From Edaphobacter aggregans (lineage in GTDB: Bacteria > Acidobacteriota > Terriglobia > Terriglobales > Acidobacteriaceae), in contig DZDJ01000008.1 in NCBI GenBank assembly GCA_022736715.1, positions 1-64,000 on the forward strand: DNA of 64,000 nucleotides, written 5' to 3'. Every line of letters starts with the position of its first letter. Position 1 is the first letter of the stretch. The position numbers and the translations under genes are program-made. Below are positions 50,227 through 57,919 of this stretch, piece by piece. Below the pieces are notes generated by a model that saw only the letters and a program-made list of their open reading frames with translations, was not told where the DNA came from and did not search any database.

Positions 50227-50732
50227 CCATCGGCATTCCCTTACTAACCAGTTTCTGCCACACTCCGCCCTCACGTACCTCCATGCGTGGGGGCATTTTC
50301 ACGGAAAGTGCAGGCTGTACAGGGATGGCCGGCAGCAGGGTTGTCCCAGCAGCCGTGAAGAATAGCAATTGCAGGCAAGGTTTAGCTGTATCACATTCAT
50401 TTAAAATAAGTTGAATGTCGGCGAGCCGGTTTCGGGAGGAGGAGGTTTCAGGGGCCAGCTTTTATTTGTTTTCTTTTAATTTCTTTTGATGTGAAATTTT
50501 GCTTGCAGGTCTGTTGTAAATATATTAAAACGTTACAACGAGAAATTAAACGGAAGTTGTTTGATTTCGTATTGCTTCAATGCTTGGGCGGTAGGAATCG
50601 CACTCTGATTGAAATGGCGGCACAGGTTGCGAAAGAAGTTGAAATGCGGAGATTGGGTAAAAGGACTTTTCCAGAAATGCAAAAACTGGTGTCCGGCTTG
50701 ATATTCCAGCAGTGGTTTTGGGAGGGGTTTCA
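50227..50732 (+). other. 506-bp AT-rich upstream region of the TonB receptor
   Basis: Markedly more AT-rich than its surroundings from about 50390 on. It contains a TTTATTTGTT box (50461-50470) and a dyad (50513-50539). An 81-codon frame (50491-50736) runs into the receptor start; it matches no known family and is treated as untranslated leader. No tRNA or terminator was recognised. Confidence 0.4.
50513..50539 (+). promoter_or_regulatory. candidate operator/promoter of the TonB receptor
   Basis: Inverted repeat GTTGTAA (50513-50519) and TTACAAC (50533-50539) with a 13-bp spacer. It overlaps a weak promoter match TTGCAG (50503-50508), 17 bp, TAAAAC (50526-50531). A repressor bound there would block polymerase. 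The transcription start is unmapped. Confidence 0.35.
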
Positions 50733-53700
50733 ATGAAAAAGATACAACGAGGAATGGTATGGCTATGTGCCGTTGTCATGCTGGTGAGCATGACGTCAGC
50801 GATAGCTCAGACGATCACCGGATCCATACGCGGCCTGGTGACGGATTCAAGCGGAGCGGTGATCCCTGGAGCCAAGGTCATTGCGAGAAATGTCAATACG
50901 GGTGTAACTACTCACACTGTGACAAACGGTGAGGGGCTCTACAACATCCAGTTCCTGCCAATTGGCGATTACACCGTCACGGCAAGCGCACCGGGCTTCC
51001 AGACGACCAAAGTGGGTTCGTTCCGTCTGCAAATTGATCAGGTTGCGAAGATCAATGCCAAGCTGGCAGTGGGCAAGAGTGCCACCACAGTAACGGTTGC
51101 GGCTTCCACTGCTCCACTGCTGAACACGGAAAATGCCACCTTGGGAACCAGCGTTGACGCGCATACGCTGGAGAACATGCCTCTGCCTGGGCTGAACGTG
51201 AACTATGCAACGATGTTTGTTCCGGGCACGGTGCTGCCAACCTCGGGCAATCTTGGGTCTACGCAGGCGACAGGGCGCGATGCAGGCGGCTCCGGCGGGC
51301 AGGGCTCGCAGGTGGTGCCGTCCTTCAACGGCAACCGTCAGCAGACCAACAACTACATTCTGGATGGTATGGAGATCAATGAGACGGTGAACAACCTCAT
51401 TGGCTACAACCCGTCCCCGTTCTCGCTGCAGGAAGTGCGTGTTATCACCGGCAATGCCGATGCTGAATATGGCAACGTCAATGGCGGCGAAGTTGTGATG
51501 GTCACCAAGGGTGGAACCAACAAGTTTCACGGCAGCGCCTTTGAGTATTTCCAGAACCAGAATCTGGCGGCAAACGACTGGACGGATAACCTTACACATA
51601 CCCCAAAATCCAAATTCACGAGCAACCAGTTTGGCGCCACCATTGGCGGCCCGCTGTTGCGGAACAAGCTGTTCTTCTTTGGCGATTATGAGGGCGTTCG
51701 CAGTGGCGGGCCTGCCAATCCGACAGTGGTCAGTGTTCCGACCGCAGCCGAGCGCACGGGGGACTTCTCTGCGCTGCTTGCGGTGGAAGGCACGCAACTG
51801 TATGACACCTCCAATGGCCTGGCAAATGCCACACCTTACGCCAATAACCAGATTCCTATAAACAATCCGGTGGCCAGGTTCCTGTTTGCGCACCCGGAGG
51901 CACTGCCGCTGCCGAACCACGCCCCCAATCCGGGTAGCGTGTCCTATCTGAACTATCAGGGATTCAGTCAAACGAAGAACGGCAATGATCAGGGCGACAT
52001 CCGGGTTGACTACAACATCAGCCAGAAGGACTCGCTCATGGCCAAATACACCGTCGGTGATGCCTACACAGACCACACGAAGGTGGCGTTGCCGGTGCAG
52101 TTTCCTACAACCGATGATTATCCTTTCCACCTCGCGGTTTTGAACTGGGTACACACCTTTTCCCCCTCCGTGGTGAATGAGGCGCGTGCCGGTTTCTCGC
52201 GTATTGTCTGGAACCAGGGATCGCCTTCTGATCCTTCCGGATTGTTTGGCAAGAATGGGGACCAGGTGGTCGGAATTCCACTGGCAGACCAGTCCATCGT
52301 CGGTTTCAGCTATATGAATTTCCAGAATGCCAGTTCTTCGGGATTCACCAGCTTTGGTGTGAGCCCGAATACGGTCAACTTTCTGGCGGACAACAACTTC
52401 AGCTATGGAGACAATCTGACCTGGCAGCATGGCAACCATGTGACCAAGTTTGGTGTCCAGTTTGTGCGTTATCAGCAGAACTTCTTCACCACCAGCAACC
52501 TGGGCGGTCTGCTGGGCCAATTCAACTATTCGGGTGTGTATACTGCCGGGCCCAGTGGCAGTGGTGGTGGGAATCCTTTTGCGGACTTCGTGGTCGACAA
52601 GGCTGCCAGCGCACAGATTACTGGTGTCAAGGGGCCTTTTGGGCAACGTCAGTGGCGGAATGCTTTCTACGTGCAGGACGACTGGAAAATTCTTCCGAAC
52701 CTGACGCTGAACATGGGTATGCGGTATGCCTATGACCAGGCCATTTACGAGGTCCACGACAAGATGTTGTCCGTTGACCTGAAGAAGGCCTATTTTGCAG
52801 CACCGGGAACCCCGTTTGATTCCATGCTGCTGTATGCGGGCAAGAATGGCGCCAGCCGGGCGCTGTATAACGCTTATCCGTGGCAGGTGATGCCACGTTT
52901 CGGCTTTGCCTGGCAGGTAAATCATCGTACGGTGGTGCGTGGCGGCTATGGCATTACGGAGGCCATGGAAGGCACAGGATCCGGTCTGCGTATGACGCAG
53001 AATCCGCCCTTCCAGCCTTCGTTCTCCTTTTTTGCCGCGCCTCCGGGCGCCACGACGGGGGGGACGTCTCTACAGACCGGGAATGGCTTTACGTCGGTGC
53101 AGCACTCTGGCAACAACACGAACGTCTTTTCCGGGATAATTGATGTCTGGGACCCGAACCTGCGTCCCGCAGTGGTGCAGCAGTTCAACCTGACGACGCA
53201 GTATGCCGTCAACGACAGCACTTCAGTACAACTGGGGTATGTCGGGCAGCTTGGACAGCACCTGGTGGTTCCTCTGGGACTGAACCAGTACACTGCGCCG
53301 GTTCCGAGCACCTGCGCCAATCCTGATCCGAACGATGGTTGTACTTACAAGGTGGCTCCTTACTATGCACTGGTGGGCGCCTATGGATATGTGATTGAAA
53401 CGGTCTCGCAGGGCATACAAAACTACAATGCGCTCCAGGCCGTGTTGCAGCACCAGGACCGGAATGGTCTGCAGTTCCAGTTGAACTACACCTGGTCCAA
53501 GGCAATGACCAATAACGTCGGCTTCTTCGGCGTCAATGGCAGTGCCGGCACGGACTCCTTCTGGCAGAACACCTATGATCCCCAGGCAGATTACGGTCCG
53601 TCGAGCTATGACGTGCGCCATAACCTGACGGGAACCATGGTCTACGAGCTTCCGTTCGGACGTGGCAAGAAGTTTGGCGGCAACTGGAACCGTGCGGTGA

Positions 53701-54224
53701 ATTCGGTTGCTGGCGGCTGGTCCCTTTCCGGCGCGGCCATGCTCAGCAGCGGCCTGCCGATTTCCATTCAGACCTTCAATGTGAACAACGAGCTGAACCC
53801 TCCGGGAAATCTGGATGGAACAGAGCGTGCCAACCACTACTTCCCGTTGAAGATCAAAAATCAGTCGGTAAACCACTGGTATGGGACTGATCCTTCGGCA
53901 ACTCCGTGCAAAAGTGCTGGTCAGACGGTCAATTCCCTGGGAGCCAACTGCGCCTATGGGCAGCCATCGTCGACTGAATTTGGCAGCGCAAGCCCCAGCA
54001 CAGAACGCGCACCGGGCTATCGCCAGATTGATCTTTCTCTCTTCAAGGCGTTCCAGACGTACAAGGAGCAGCAGGTCAAGTTCCGTGTGGACGGCTTCAA
54101 CGTCTTCAACATTGCCAGCTACGATCCTCCGGGACAGTACATCGACAGTGCGCGTTTCGGAAGAATCTTTGGTACGCTGTCACCGCCAAGGCAACTGCAG
54201 CTTTCTGTCATCTACCAGTTCTGA
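50733..54224 (+). CDS. TonB-dependent receptor with carboxypeptidase-regulatory-like domain (Oar-like)
   Basis: A 1163-residue outer-membrane transporter. The signal peptide (MVWLCAVVMLVSMTSAIAQ) is followed by a CarboxypepD_reg-like domain (ITGSIRGLVTDSSGAVIPGA, VARN..GVTTHTVTNGEGLY). The plug domain has GSQVVPSFNGNRQQTNNYIL and DAEYGNVNGGEVVMVTKGGT. A large barrel ends LQLSVIYQF, with the C-terminal aromatic BAM signal. No TonB box was picked out. Such proteins are expanded in Acidobacteriota and take up glycans or complexed nutrients. ATG 50733 follows GGGAGGGGTTTCA. It is the likely outer-membrane entry port of the sugar locus, though expression could be independent. Confidence 0.93.
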   Translation: MKKIQRGMVWLCAVVMLVSMTSAIAQTITGSIRGLVTDSSGAVIPGAKVIARNVNTGVTTHTVTNGEGLYNIQFLPIGDYTVTASAPGFQTTKVGSFRLQIDQVAKINAKLAVGKSATTVTVAASTAPLLNTENATLGTSVDAHTLENMPLPGLNVNYATMFVPGTVLPTSGNLGSTQATGRDAGGSGGQGSQVVPSFNGNRQQTNNYILDGMEINETVNNLIGYNPSPFSLQEVRVITGNADAEYGNVNGGEVVMVTKGGTNKFHGSAFEYFQNQNLAANDWTDNLTHTPKSKFTSNQFGATIGGPLLRNKLFFFGDYEGVRSGGPANPTVVSVPTAAERTGDFSALLAVEGTQLYDTSNGLANATPYANNQIPINNPVARFLFAHPEALPLPNHAPNPGSVSYLNYQGFSQTKNGNDQGDIRVDYNISQKDSLMAKYTVGDAYTDHTKVALPVQFPTTDDYPFHLAVLNWVHTFSPSVVNEARAGFSRIVWNQGSPSDPSGLFGKNGDQVVGIPLADQSIVGFSYMNFQNASSSGFTSFGVSPNTVNFLADNNFSYGDNLTWQHGNHVTKFGVQFVRYQQNFFTTSNLGGLLGQFNYSGVYTAGPSGSGGGNPFADFVVDKAASAQITGVKGPFGQRQWRNAFYVQDDWKILPNLTLNMGMRYAYDQAIYEVHDKMLSVDLKKAYFAAPGTPFDSMLLYAGKNGASRALYNAYPWQVMPRFGFAWQVNHRTVVRGGYGITEAMEGTGSGLRMTQNPPFQPSFSFFAAPPGATTGGTSLQTGNGFTSVQHSGNNTNVFSGIIDVWDPNLRPAVVQQFNLTTQYAVNDSTSVQLGYVGQLGQHLVVPLGLNQYTAPVPSTCANPDPNDGCTYKVAPYYALVGAYGYVIETVSQGIQNYNALQAVLQHQDRNGLQFQLNYTWSKAMTNNVGFFGVNGSAGTDSFWQNTYDPQADYGPSSYDVRHNLTGTMVYELPFGRGKKFGGNWNRAVNSVAGGWSLSGAAMLSSGLPISIQTFNVNNELNPPGNLDGTERANHYFPLKIKNQSVNHWYGTDPSATPCKSAGQTVNSLGANCAYGQPSSTEFGSASPSTERAPGYRQIDLSLFKAFQTYKEQQVKFRVDGFNVFNIASYDPPGQYIDSARFGRIFGTLSPPRQLQLSVIYQF

Positions 54225-54242
54225 AGCGGTTCAATAGAAACA

Positions 54243-54280
54243 CAAAACGTGGAGAGCGTAACCGCGCTCTCCACGTTTTG
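54243..54280. terminator. bidirectional terminator after the TonB receptor
   Basis: A 16-bp stem, arm CAAAACGTGGAGAGCG, with a 6-nt loop. A-rich on one side and TTTTG on the other; 18 bp after the receptor stop. Confidence 0.85.
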
Positions 54281-54324
54281 CTTTTCCAGTTCCAGGGAAT
54301 GTGAGCAGCCACGACACGGCCGTA

Positions 54325-54444
54325 GCAAAAGCAGAGAGAGTCTGCAAGGCGGAGCCGCAGGCCTTGAGACGACACGGCCAGCAAGGAGCGGCGGCCGGGC
54401 ACTCCCTGCAAAAGGCGGACAGCTCTCAGTAATCCTGCTTTTGC
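54325..54444 (+). repeat. dispersed repeat family B, copy 3 (intact ends)
   Basis: A 120-bp element with perfect 10-bp terminal inverted repeats GCAAAAGCAG (54325-54334) and CTGCTTTTGC (54435-54444). The internal core has GCAAGGCGGAGCCGCAGG, CCTTGAG and GAGCGGCGGCCGGG. It ends 1 bp from the kdsB stop codon. No ORF. Confidence 0.88.
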
Positions 54445-54445
54445 C

Positions 54446-55198
54446 CTATGAGCGCTGCTTGCGCAGCAGAGTTTCTACTTTTTTCAGATCTTCTTCCGTG
54501 TCCACGCCAATGGTGTCGTGCTCGGTTGGCTCCACGTAGACGGCGATGCCGTTTTCCAGAAAACGCAGCTGCTCCAGCCGCTCAATGGATTCCAGAGGAC
54601 TGTGCGGAAGCTGAGGGAAGCGCAGCAGCGCGGCCTTGCGGTAGGCATACAGACCGATATGCTTCCACCAGGTGATGCCGGGCTGGCCATCGCGATTGTA
54701 GGGAATGGTGGCGCGGGAAAAATAGAGCGCGCGGCCGTCGCTGGCCGTTACTACTTTCACCGCGTTGGGATTATGGATGTTTTCTGCCGTGCATGGCGTT
54801 TTGATGGTGGAGACCTCCACCTCCGGCCGCAGCATGGGGCGCAGCAGCGCGGAAAGATGCTCGGTCAGCACCAGCGGCTCATCGCCCTGCACGTTGACGT
54901 AGATGTCGGCGTCCAGCTCCTGCGCCACGGCGTGGATGCGGTCGGTGCCGCTGGGCAGGTCCGGCGAGGTCAGGCGGAAGCTCCAGCCCTGGGCGCGGCA
55001 AAGGCTGGCCACTTCTTCAGAGTCCGTGGCGACGATGACATCGTCCAGTTGGCTGCAATTGCGCGCCGCCTCATATACCCAGGTCAGCATGGGGCGTCCT
55101 GCCAGCTCGCGCAGCACTTTGCGCGGCAGGCGGGTTGAGGCCAGCCGCGCAGGAATTACGCCGAGAATACGAGGGCTGGTGGCGGGAGGTGTCATCAA
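54446..55198 (-). CDS. kdsB: 3-deoxy-manno-octulosonate cytidylyltransferase
   Basis: The enzyme activates Kdo with CTP for LPS inner-core synthesis, so the organism makes LPS. Motifs are VIPARLASTRLPRKVL (nucleotide binding), ATDSEEV, DIYVNVQGDEPL and YFSRATIPYNRD, with WWKHIGLYAYRK and SPLESIERLEQLRFLENG near the end. The 250-residue length is normal. It lies 10 bp after the SGNH hydrolase gene and shares its transcript. Confidence 0.96.
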   Translation of the reverse strand: MMTPPATSPRILGVIPARLASTRLPRKVLRELAGRPMLTWVYEAARNCSQLDDVIVATDSEEVASLCRAQGWSFRLTSPDLPSGTDRIHAVAQELDADIYVNVQGDEPLVLTEHLSALLRPMLRPEVEVSTIKTPCTAENIHNPNAVKVVTASDGRALYFSRATIPYNRDGQPGITWWKHIGLYAYRKAALLRFPQLPHSPLESIERLEQLRFLENGIAVYVEPTEHDTIGVDTEEDLKKVETLLRKQRS

Positions 55199-55208
55199 TG
55201 CGCGGTCC

Positions 55209-55970
55209 TTACTTCTGCTGCAGCGCCTGCTGAATCGCAGCCTCTGCCAGCGGGGTCATGATGGCGTAGCCAGCAACCGTGGGATGCACGCCGTCCTTCA
55301 TGGAAAGCCCTGGGCGCATGCCGCCTTTGTCATCGGCCATGGCGGAGTAGTAGTCGAGGTAAACCAGATTTTTGCGCGCGCAGAAGTCCTTGAGCCACTG
55401 ATTCATCTGGCGAATCTCCTCGGCGGAGTTTATGCCCGGCTTCCACGGATACGCGGGGGCGGGTGTGATGGAGGCGACGATCATCTTGATGCCGCTCGCT
55501 TTGGCAATGGCCGCCATGGAGGTGAAGTTGTCTTCCATCATCTGCTGCGTGGAAGGGCCTGTGTTGCCGAAAATGTCATTGATGCCGGCCAGCACCACAA
55601 CCGCGGCCGGATGCAGATGTACAACATCCTGCTGAAAGCGGACCAGCATCTGGGGCGTCGTCTGGCCGCTGATGCCGCGGTTGACGTAGGGCCTTCCGGG
55701 GAAAAATGTCCCCACGTGACGACCCCAGTTGTCGGTGATCGAGTCGCCAAGGAAGACAACGCGCTGTTCCCCGGGAGCGACGGGTGGCAGGGCTGCGTCC
55801 TCTTTGCGATAGCGGGCCAGGTTCGGCCAGTCCTGCAGCGTGGACTGCATGTGTTTGAGCTGCGCCGTGGTGACCGTCAGCGGTTGCTTGCTGGCTTGGG
55901 CGGAAAGCTGCCGAGGGGCAGCAAAAACTGTACAGGCCAGAGCTGTCAGAGCGATAAGAGACCATTTCAT
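55209..55970 (-). CDS. secreted SGNH/GDSL-family hydrolase
   Basis: A 253-residue protein with a signal peptide (MKWSLIALTALACTVFAA). The SGNH blocks are all visible: VVFLGDSITDNWG (block I with the Ser), GISGQTTPQML (block II Gly), VVLAGINDIFG (block III Asn) and DGVHPTVAGY (block V Asp/His). It resembles GDSL lipase/acylhydrolase or platelet-activating-factor acetylhydrolase-like enzymes and probably removes acyl or acetyl groups from glycans or lipids in the envelope. An in-frame ATG at 56036 is rejected because it would bury the signal peptide. Confidence 0.9.
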   Translation of the reverse strand: MKWSLIALTALACTVFAAPRQLSAQASKQPLTVTTAQLKHMQSTLQDWPNLARYRKEDAALPPVAPGEQRVVFLGDSITDNWGRHVGTFFPGRPYVNRGISGQTTPQMLVRFQQDVVHLHPAAVVVLAGINDIFGNTGPSTQQMMEDNFTSMAAIAKASGIKMIVASITPAPAYPWKPGINSAEEIRQMNQWLKDFCARKNLVYLDYYSAMADDKGGMRPGLSMKDGVHPTVAGYAIMTPLAEAAIQQALQQK

Positions 55971-56258
55971 GGTGCGATTTTCTCCTGCGCAAATTTCAAG
56001 AATTGAAGACCAAAGCGATTCTACTGCACGGCGCAAGTGTGCACAGGTGTCCGCCGCTCCCTGTCATCACTTGTCATCATTTGCGGTCCTTCTGCGTAAG
56101 GGAGGCTCCTCTGCGGCGGCCTTGCAGTGCTGCCGCCCAACAGAGAGTCCAGAACGCCGCGCACCAGCTCACGGCCAACGTTGGCGCCAATGGTGCGGAC
56201 GGAGCCTTGGCCAGAAAGAGAACGTGCGCGAAGGCCCATCATGGCAATGCAGCAGGCT
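55971..56258. other. intergenic stretch upstream of the SGNH gene
   Basis: About 290 bp between the SGNH gene start and a hairpin. Short overlapping frames on both strands have no family resemblance. It probably contains the minus-strand promoter for the SGNH-kdsB unit; none stood out. Confidence 0.35.
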
Positions 56259-56288
56259 GGTTCAAATGGCCGGGGCGCCATTTGAACC
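56259..56288. promoter_or_regulatory. perfect hairpin overlapping the tRNA-Met promoter
   Basis: GGTTCAAATGGC and GCCATTTGAACC form a 12-bp stem around a 6-nt loop (CGGGGC). The right arm contains the proposed -35 hexamer of the tRNA-Met promoter. It could be an operator or a terminator; there is no T-tract. Confidence 0.6.
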
Positions 56289-56310
56289 GGGGGGCCGGGT
56301 GCGGTATGAT
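56282..56310 (+). promoter_or_regulatory. sigma-70-type promoter of tRNA-Met
   Basis: TTGAAC, a 17-bp spacer, and TATGAT (56305-56310) match the housekeeping consensus closely and lie 78 bp upstream of the tRNA. Confidence 0.6.
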
Positions 56311-56387
56311 CGTATCTGGTTGGGCCGCTGCTGTTTTCACGCAGCCAGCACCGTTCCACGGGCTCAGCTACCTGTTTTCCTCACCCC

Positions 56388-56464
56388 GGCGGTGTAGCTC
56401 AGATGGTTAGAGCGACGGACTCATAACCCGTAGGTCAGTGGTTCGATTCCACTCACCGCCACCA
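56388..56464 (+). tRNA. tRNA-Met(CAT), probably elongator
   Basis: Cloverleaf with acceptor GGCGGTG/CACCGCC, D arm GCTCAGATGGTTAGAGC, anticodon loop CTCATAA (anticodon CAT), T arm GTGG-TTCGATT-CCAC and encoded CCA. The anticodon stem ACGGA/CCCGT has an A-C mismatch at 31-39. A lysidine-modified tRNA-Ile2 also has CAT, but the overall sequence looks like elongator Met. The paired first acceptor base argues against an initiator. Confidence 0.93.
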
Positions 56465-56574
56465 GTGTACTTTCTCCATAGAACCCCGAAACCGGAGTAT
56501 CCTATTCCCAGAGGCCCGCGTCTAAGGTGGTACGGAAGGCGCACGCAGCCTCTGGAATAGTGTCCTGAAAAATC

Positions 56575-57795
56575 ATGCCTAAGTTTCTGAAGATCTCGAT
56601 CCTTGCCGTTTCTGTGGCGCTGGTGCTGTTCCTTTTTGCCGGGGGTATGGGCCTCAATGGCGTTCATGCGGCCGGGTTCGGCAGCGACGGCCAGGGCGCT
56701 TACAAACAGATGATGGTCTACAGCGAAGTGCTGAACCGCATCCAGAGCGATTATGTGGTTGACCCGAACATCCCCAGAGTGACCGACGGTGCGCTGCGTG
56801 GCCTGCTGGAGTCGCTGGATCCGGATTCCAGCTATTTCACACCATCGGATTACAAGGAATACCAGTCGCTGGCCAGTGAGGGTACAGCGCAGGTGGGTAT
56901 GGTGGTCTCCAAGCGGTATGGGTACGCCATGGTGGTTTCTGTGGTGCCGGGTGGTCCGGCGGACAGGGCCAACATCAACGATGGCGACATTATTGAGGCG
57001 ATCGGAGGCCGCAGCACCCGGCAGATTCCGCTGGCGCTGCTGCGCCGGATGCTGGAAGGCAGGCCGGGGACCACGGTCAGCTTCTCGGTGGTGCGTCCGC
57101 GCAGCGTGGATCCCGATCAGGTGACGCTGACACGCGTGGTGACGCAGCATCCCATGGTGGAAGAGCAGCAGTACGACGGCAGCAGCATCCTGTACCTGAA
57201 GCCGGAGACGATCGACCATGACCGCGTGCAGGAGATTGGCGCCAAACTGAAGGCGATGCAGAAGAACGGCAACAAGAAGATTCTGCTCGACCTGCGCGAG
57301 GTGGCAACCGGCGATGTTCCGGATGCGATCCGGCTGGCAAACTTCTTTCTAAAAGATGGCACCATTGCTACGCTGGAGGGCCAGAAGGTGGCCAAACAGG
57401 TGTTTACGGCCGAGCCGGGCAAGGCGCTGAATACCACGGCTCCGCTGGTGGTGCTGGTGAATCATGCTACTTCCGGCCCGGCGGAAATTGTTGCCGCGGC
57501 GGTGCTGGACAACCATCGTGGCGACCTGGTGGGGGACAAGACCTTTGGCGAGGGCTCGGAGCAGAAGCTGATTCCCATGCCGGATGGCGCGGCAGTGCTG
57601 CTGACGGTGGCCAAGTATGCGGCTCCGGATGGAAAATTTCTGCAGGACGACGCGGTGACGCCGAATGTGGAGATTGTCTCGACGGCATTTGAGAATGTGG
57701 ATAACGCGCCTGCTGGAGCGCAGCCCAAGTCCCCCGTTTCTACCGACGACCAGCTGCAGAAGGCATTGGATATGCTGAAGCAGAAGGCCGCATAA
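56575..57795 (+). CDS. S41-family (CtpA-like) exported protein, catalytic dyad not conserved
   Basis: A 406-residue protein with an N-terminal signal anchor (ISILAVSVALVLFLFAGGM). A helical region has RIQSDYVVDPN and LESLDPDSSYFTPSDYKEYQ, as in carboxy-terminal processing proteases. Then come a PDZ domain (about 100-185, VVSVVPGGPADRANINDGD) and the S41 core. In active members Ser sits three residues before the Glu of SASE and Lys in TFGKG. Here those aligned positions are Gly301 and Glu326 (TFGEG); Ser300 and Lys322 lie one and four places earlier. It may be inactive or use shifted residues. Typical roles are trimming of periplasmic proteins and wall hydrolase control. Confidence 0.85.
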   Translation: MPKFLKISILAVSVALVLFLFAGGMGLNGVHAAGFGSDGQGAYKQMMVYSEVLNRIQSDYVVDPNIPRVTDGALRGLLESLDPDSSYFTPSDYKEYQSLASEGTAQVGMVVSKRYGYAMVVSVVPGGPADRANINDGDIIEAIGGRSTRQIPLALLRRMLEGRPGTTVSFSVVRPRSVDPDQVTLTRVVTQHPMVEEQQYDGSSILYLKPETIDHDRVQEIGAKLKAMQKNGNKKILLDLREVATGDVPDAIRLANFFLKDGTIATLEGQKVAKQVFTAEPGKALNTTAPLVVLVNHATSGPAEIVAAAVLDNHRGDLVGDKTFGEGSEQKLIPMPDGAAVLLTVAKYAAPDGKFLQDDAVTPNVEIVSTAFENVDNAPAGAQPKSPVSTDDQLQKALDMLKQKAA

Positions 57796-57919
57796 ACGTA
57801 TTGCAGTGGACGAAAGGCGCGGCCCTGGCCGTGCCTTTTGCTTTGCGCGCAGAAAAGCATTATAAGTCCGTACACCCCGCTGCAAAACCGGTTGTGCAAC
57901 ATGCTATGCTCGGCATAAA

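Noticed and set aside
50491..50736. Possible 81-residue protein upstream of the TonB receptor
   Set aside because: AT-rich promoter-like sequence; the frame overlaps the receptor start and its binding site, and shows no family.
50847..52925. Minus-strand open frame opposite the TonB receptor (692 codons)
   Set aside because: Antisense shadow; the receptor frame has signal peptide, plug and barrel motifs.
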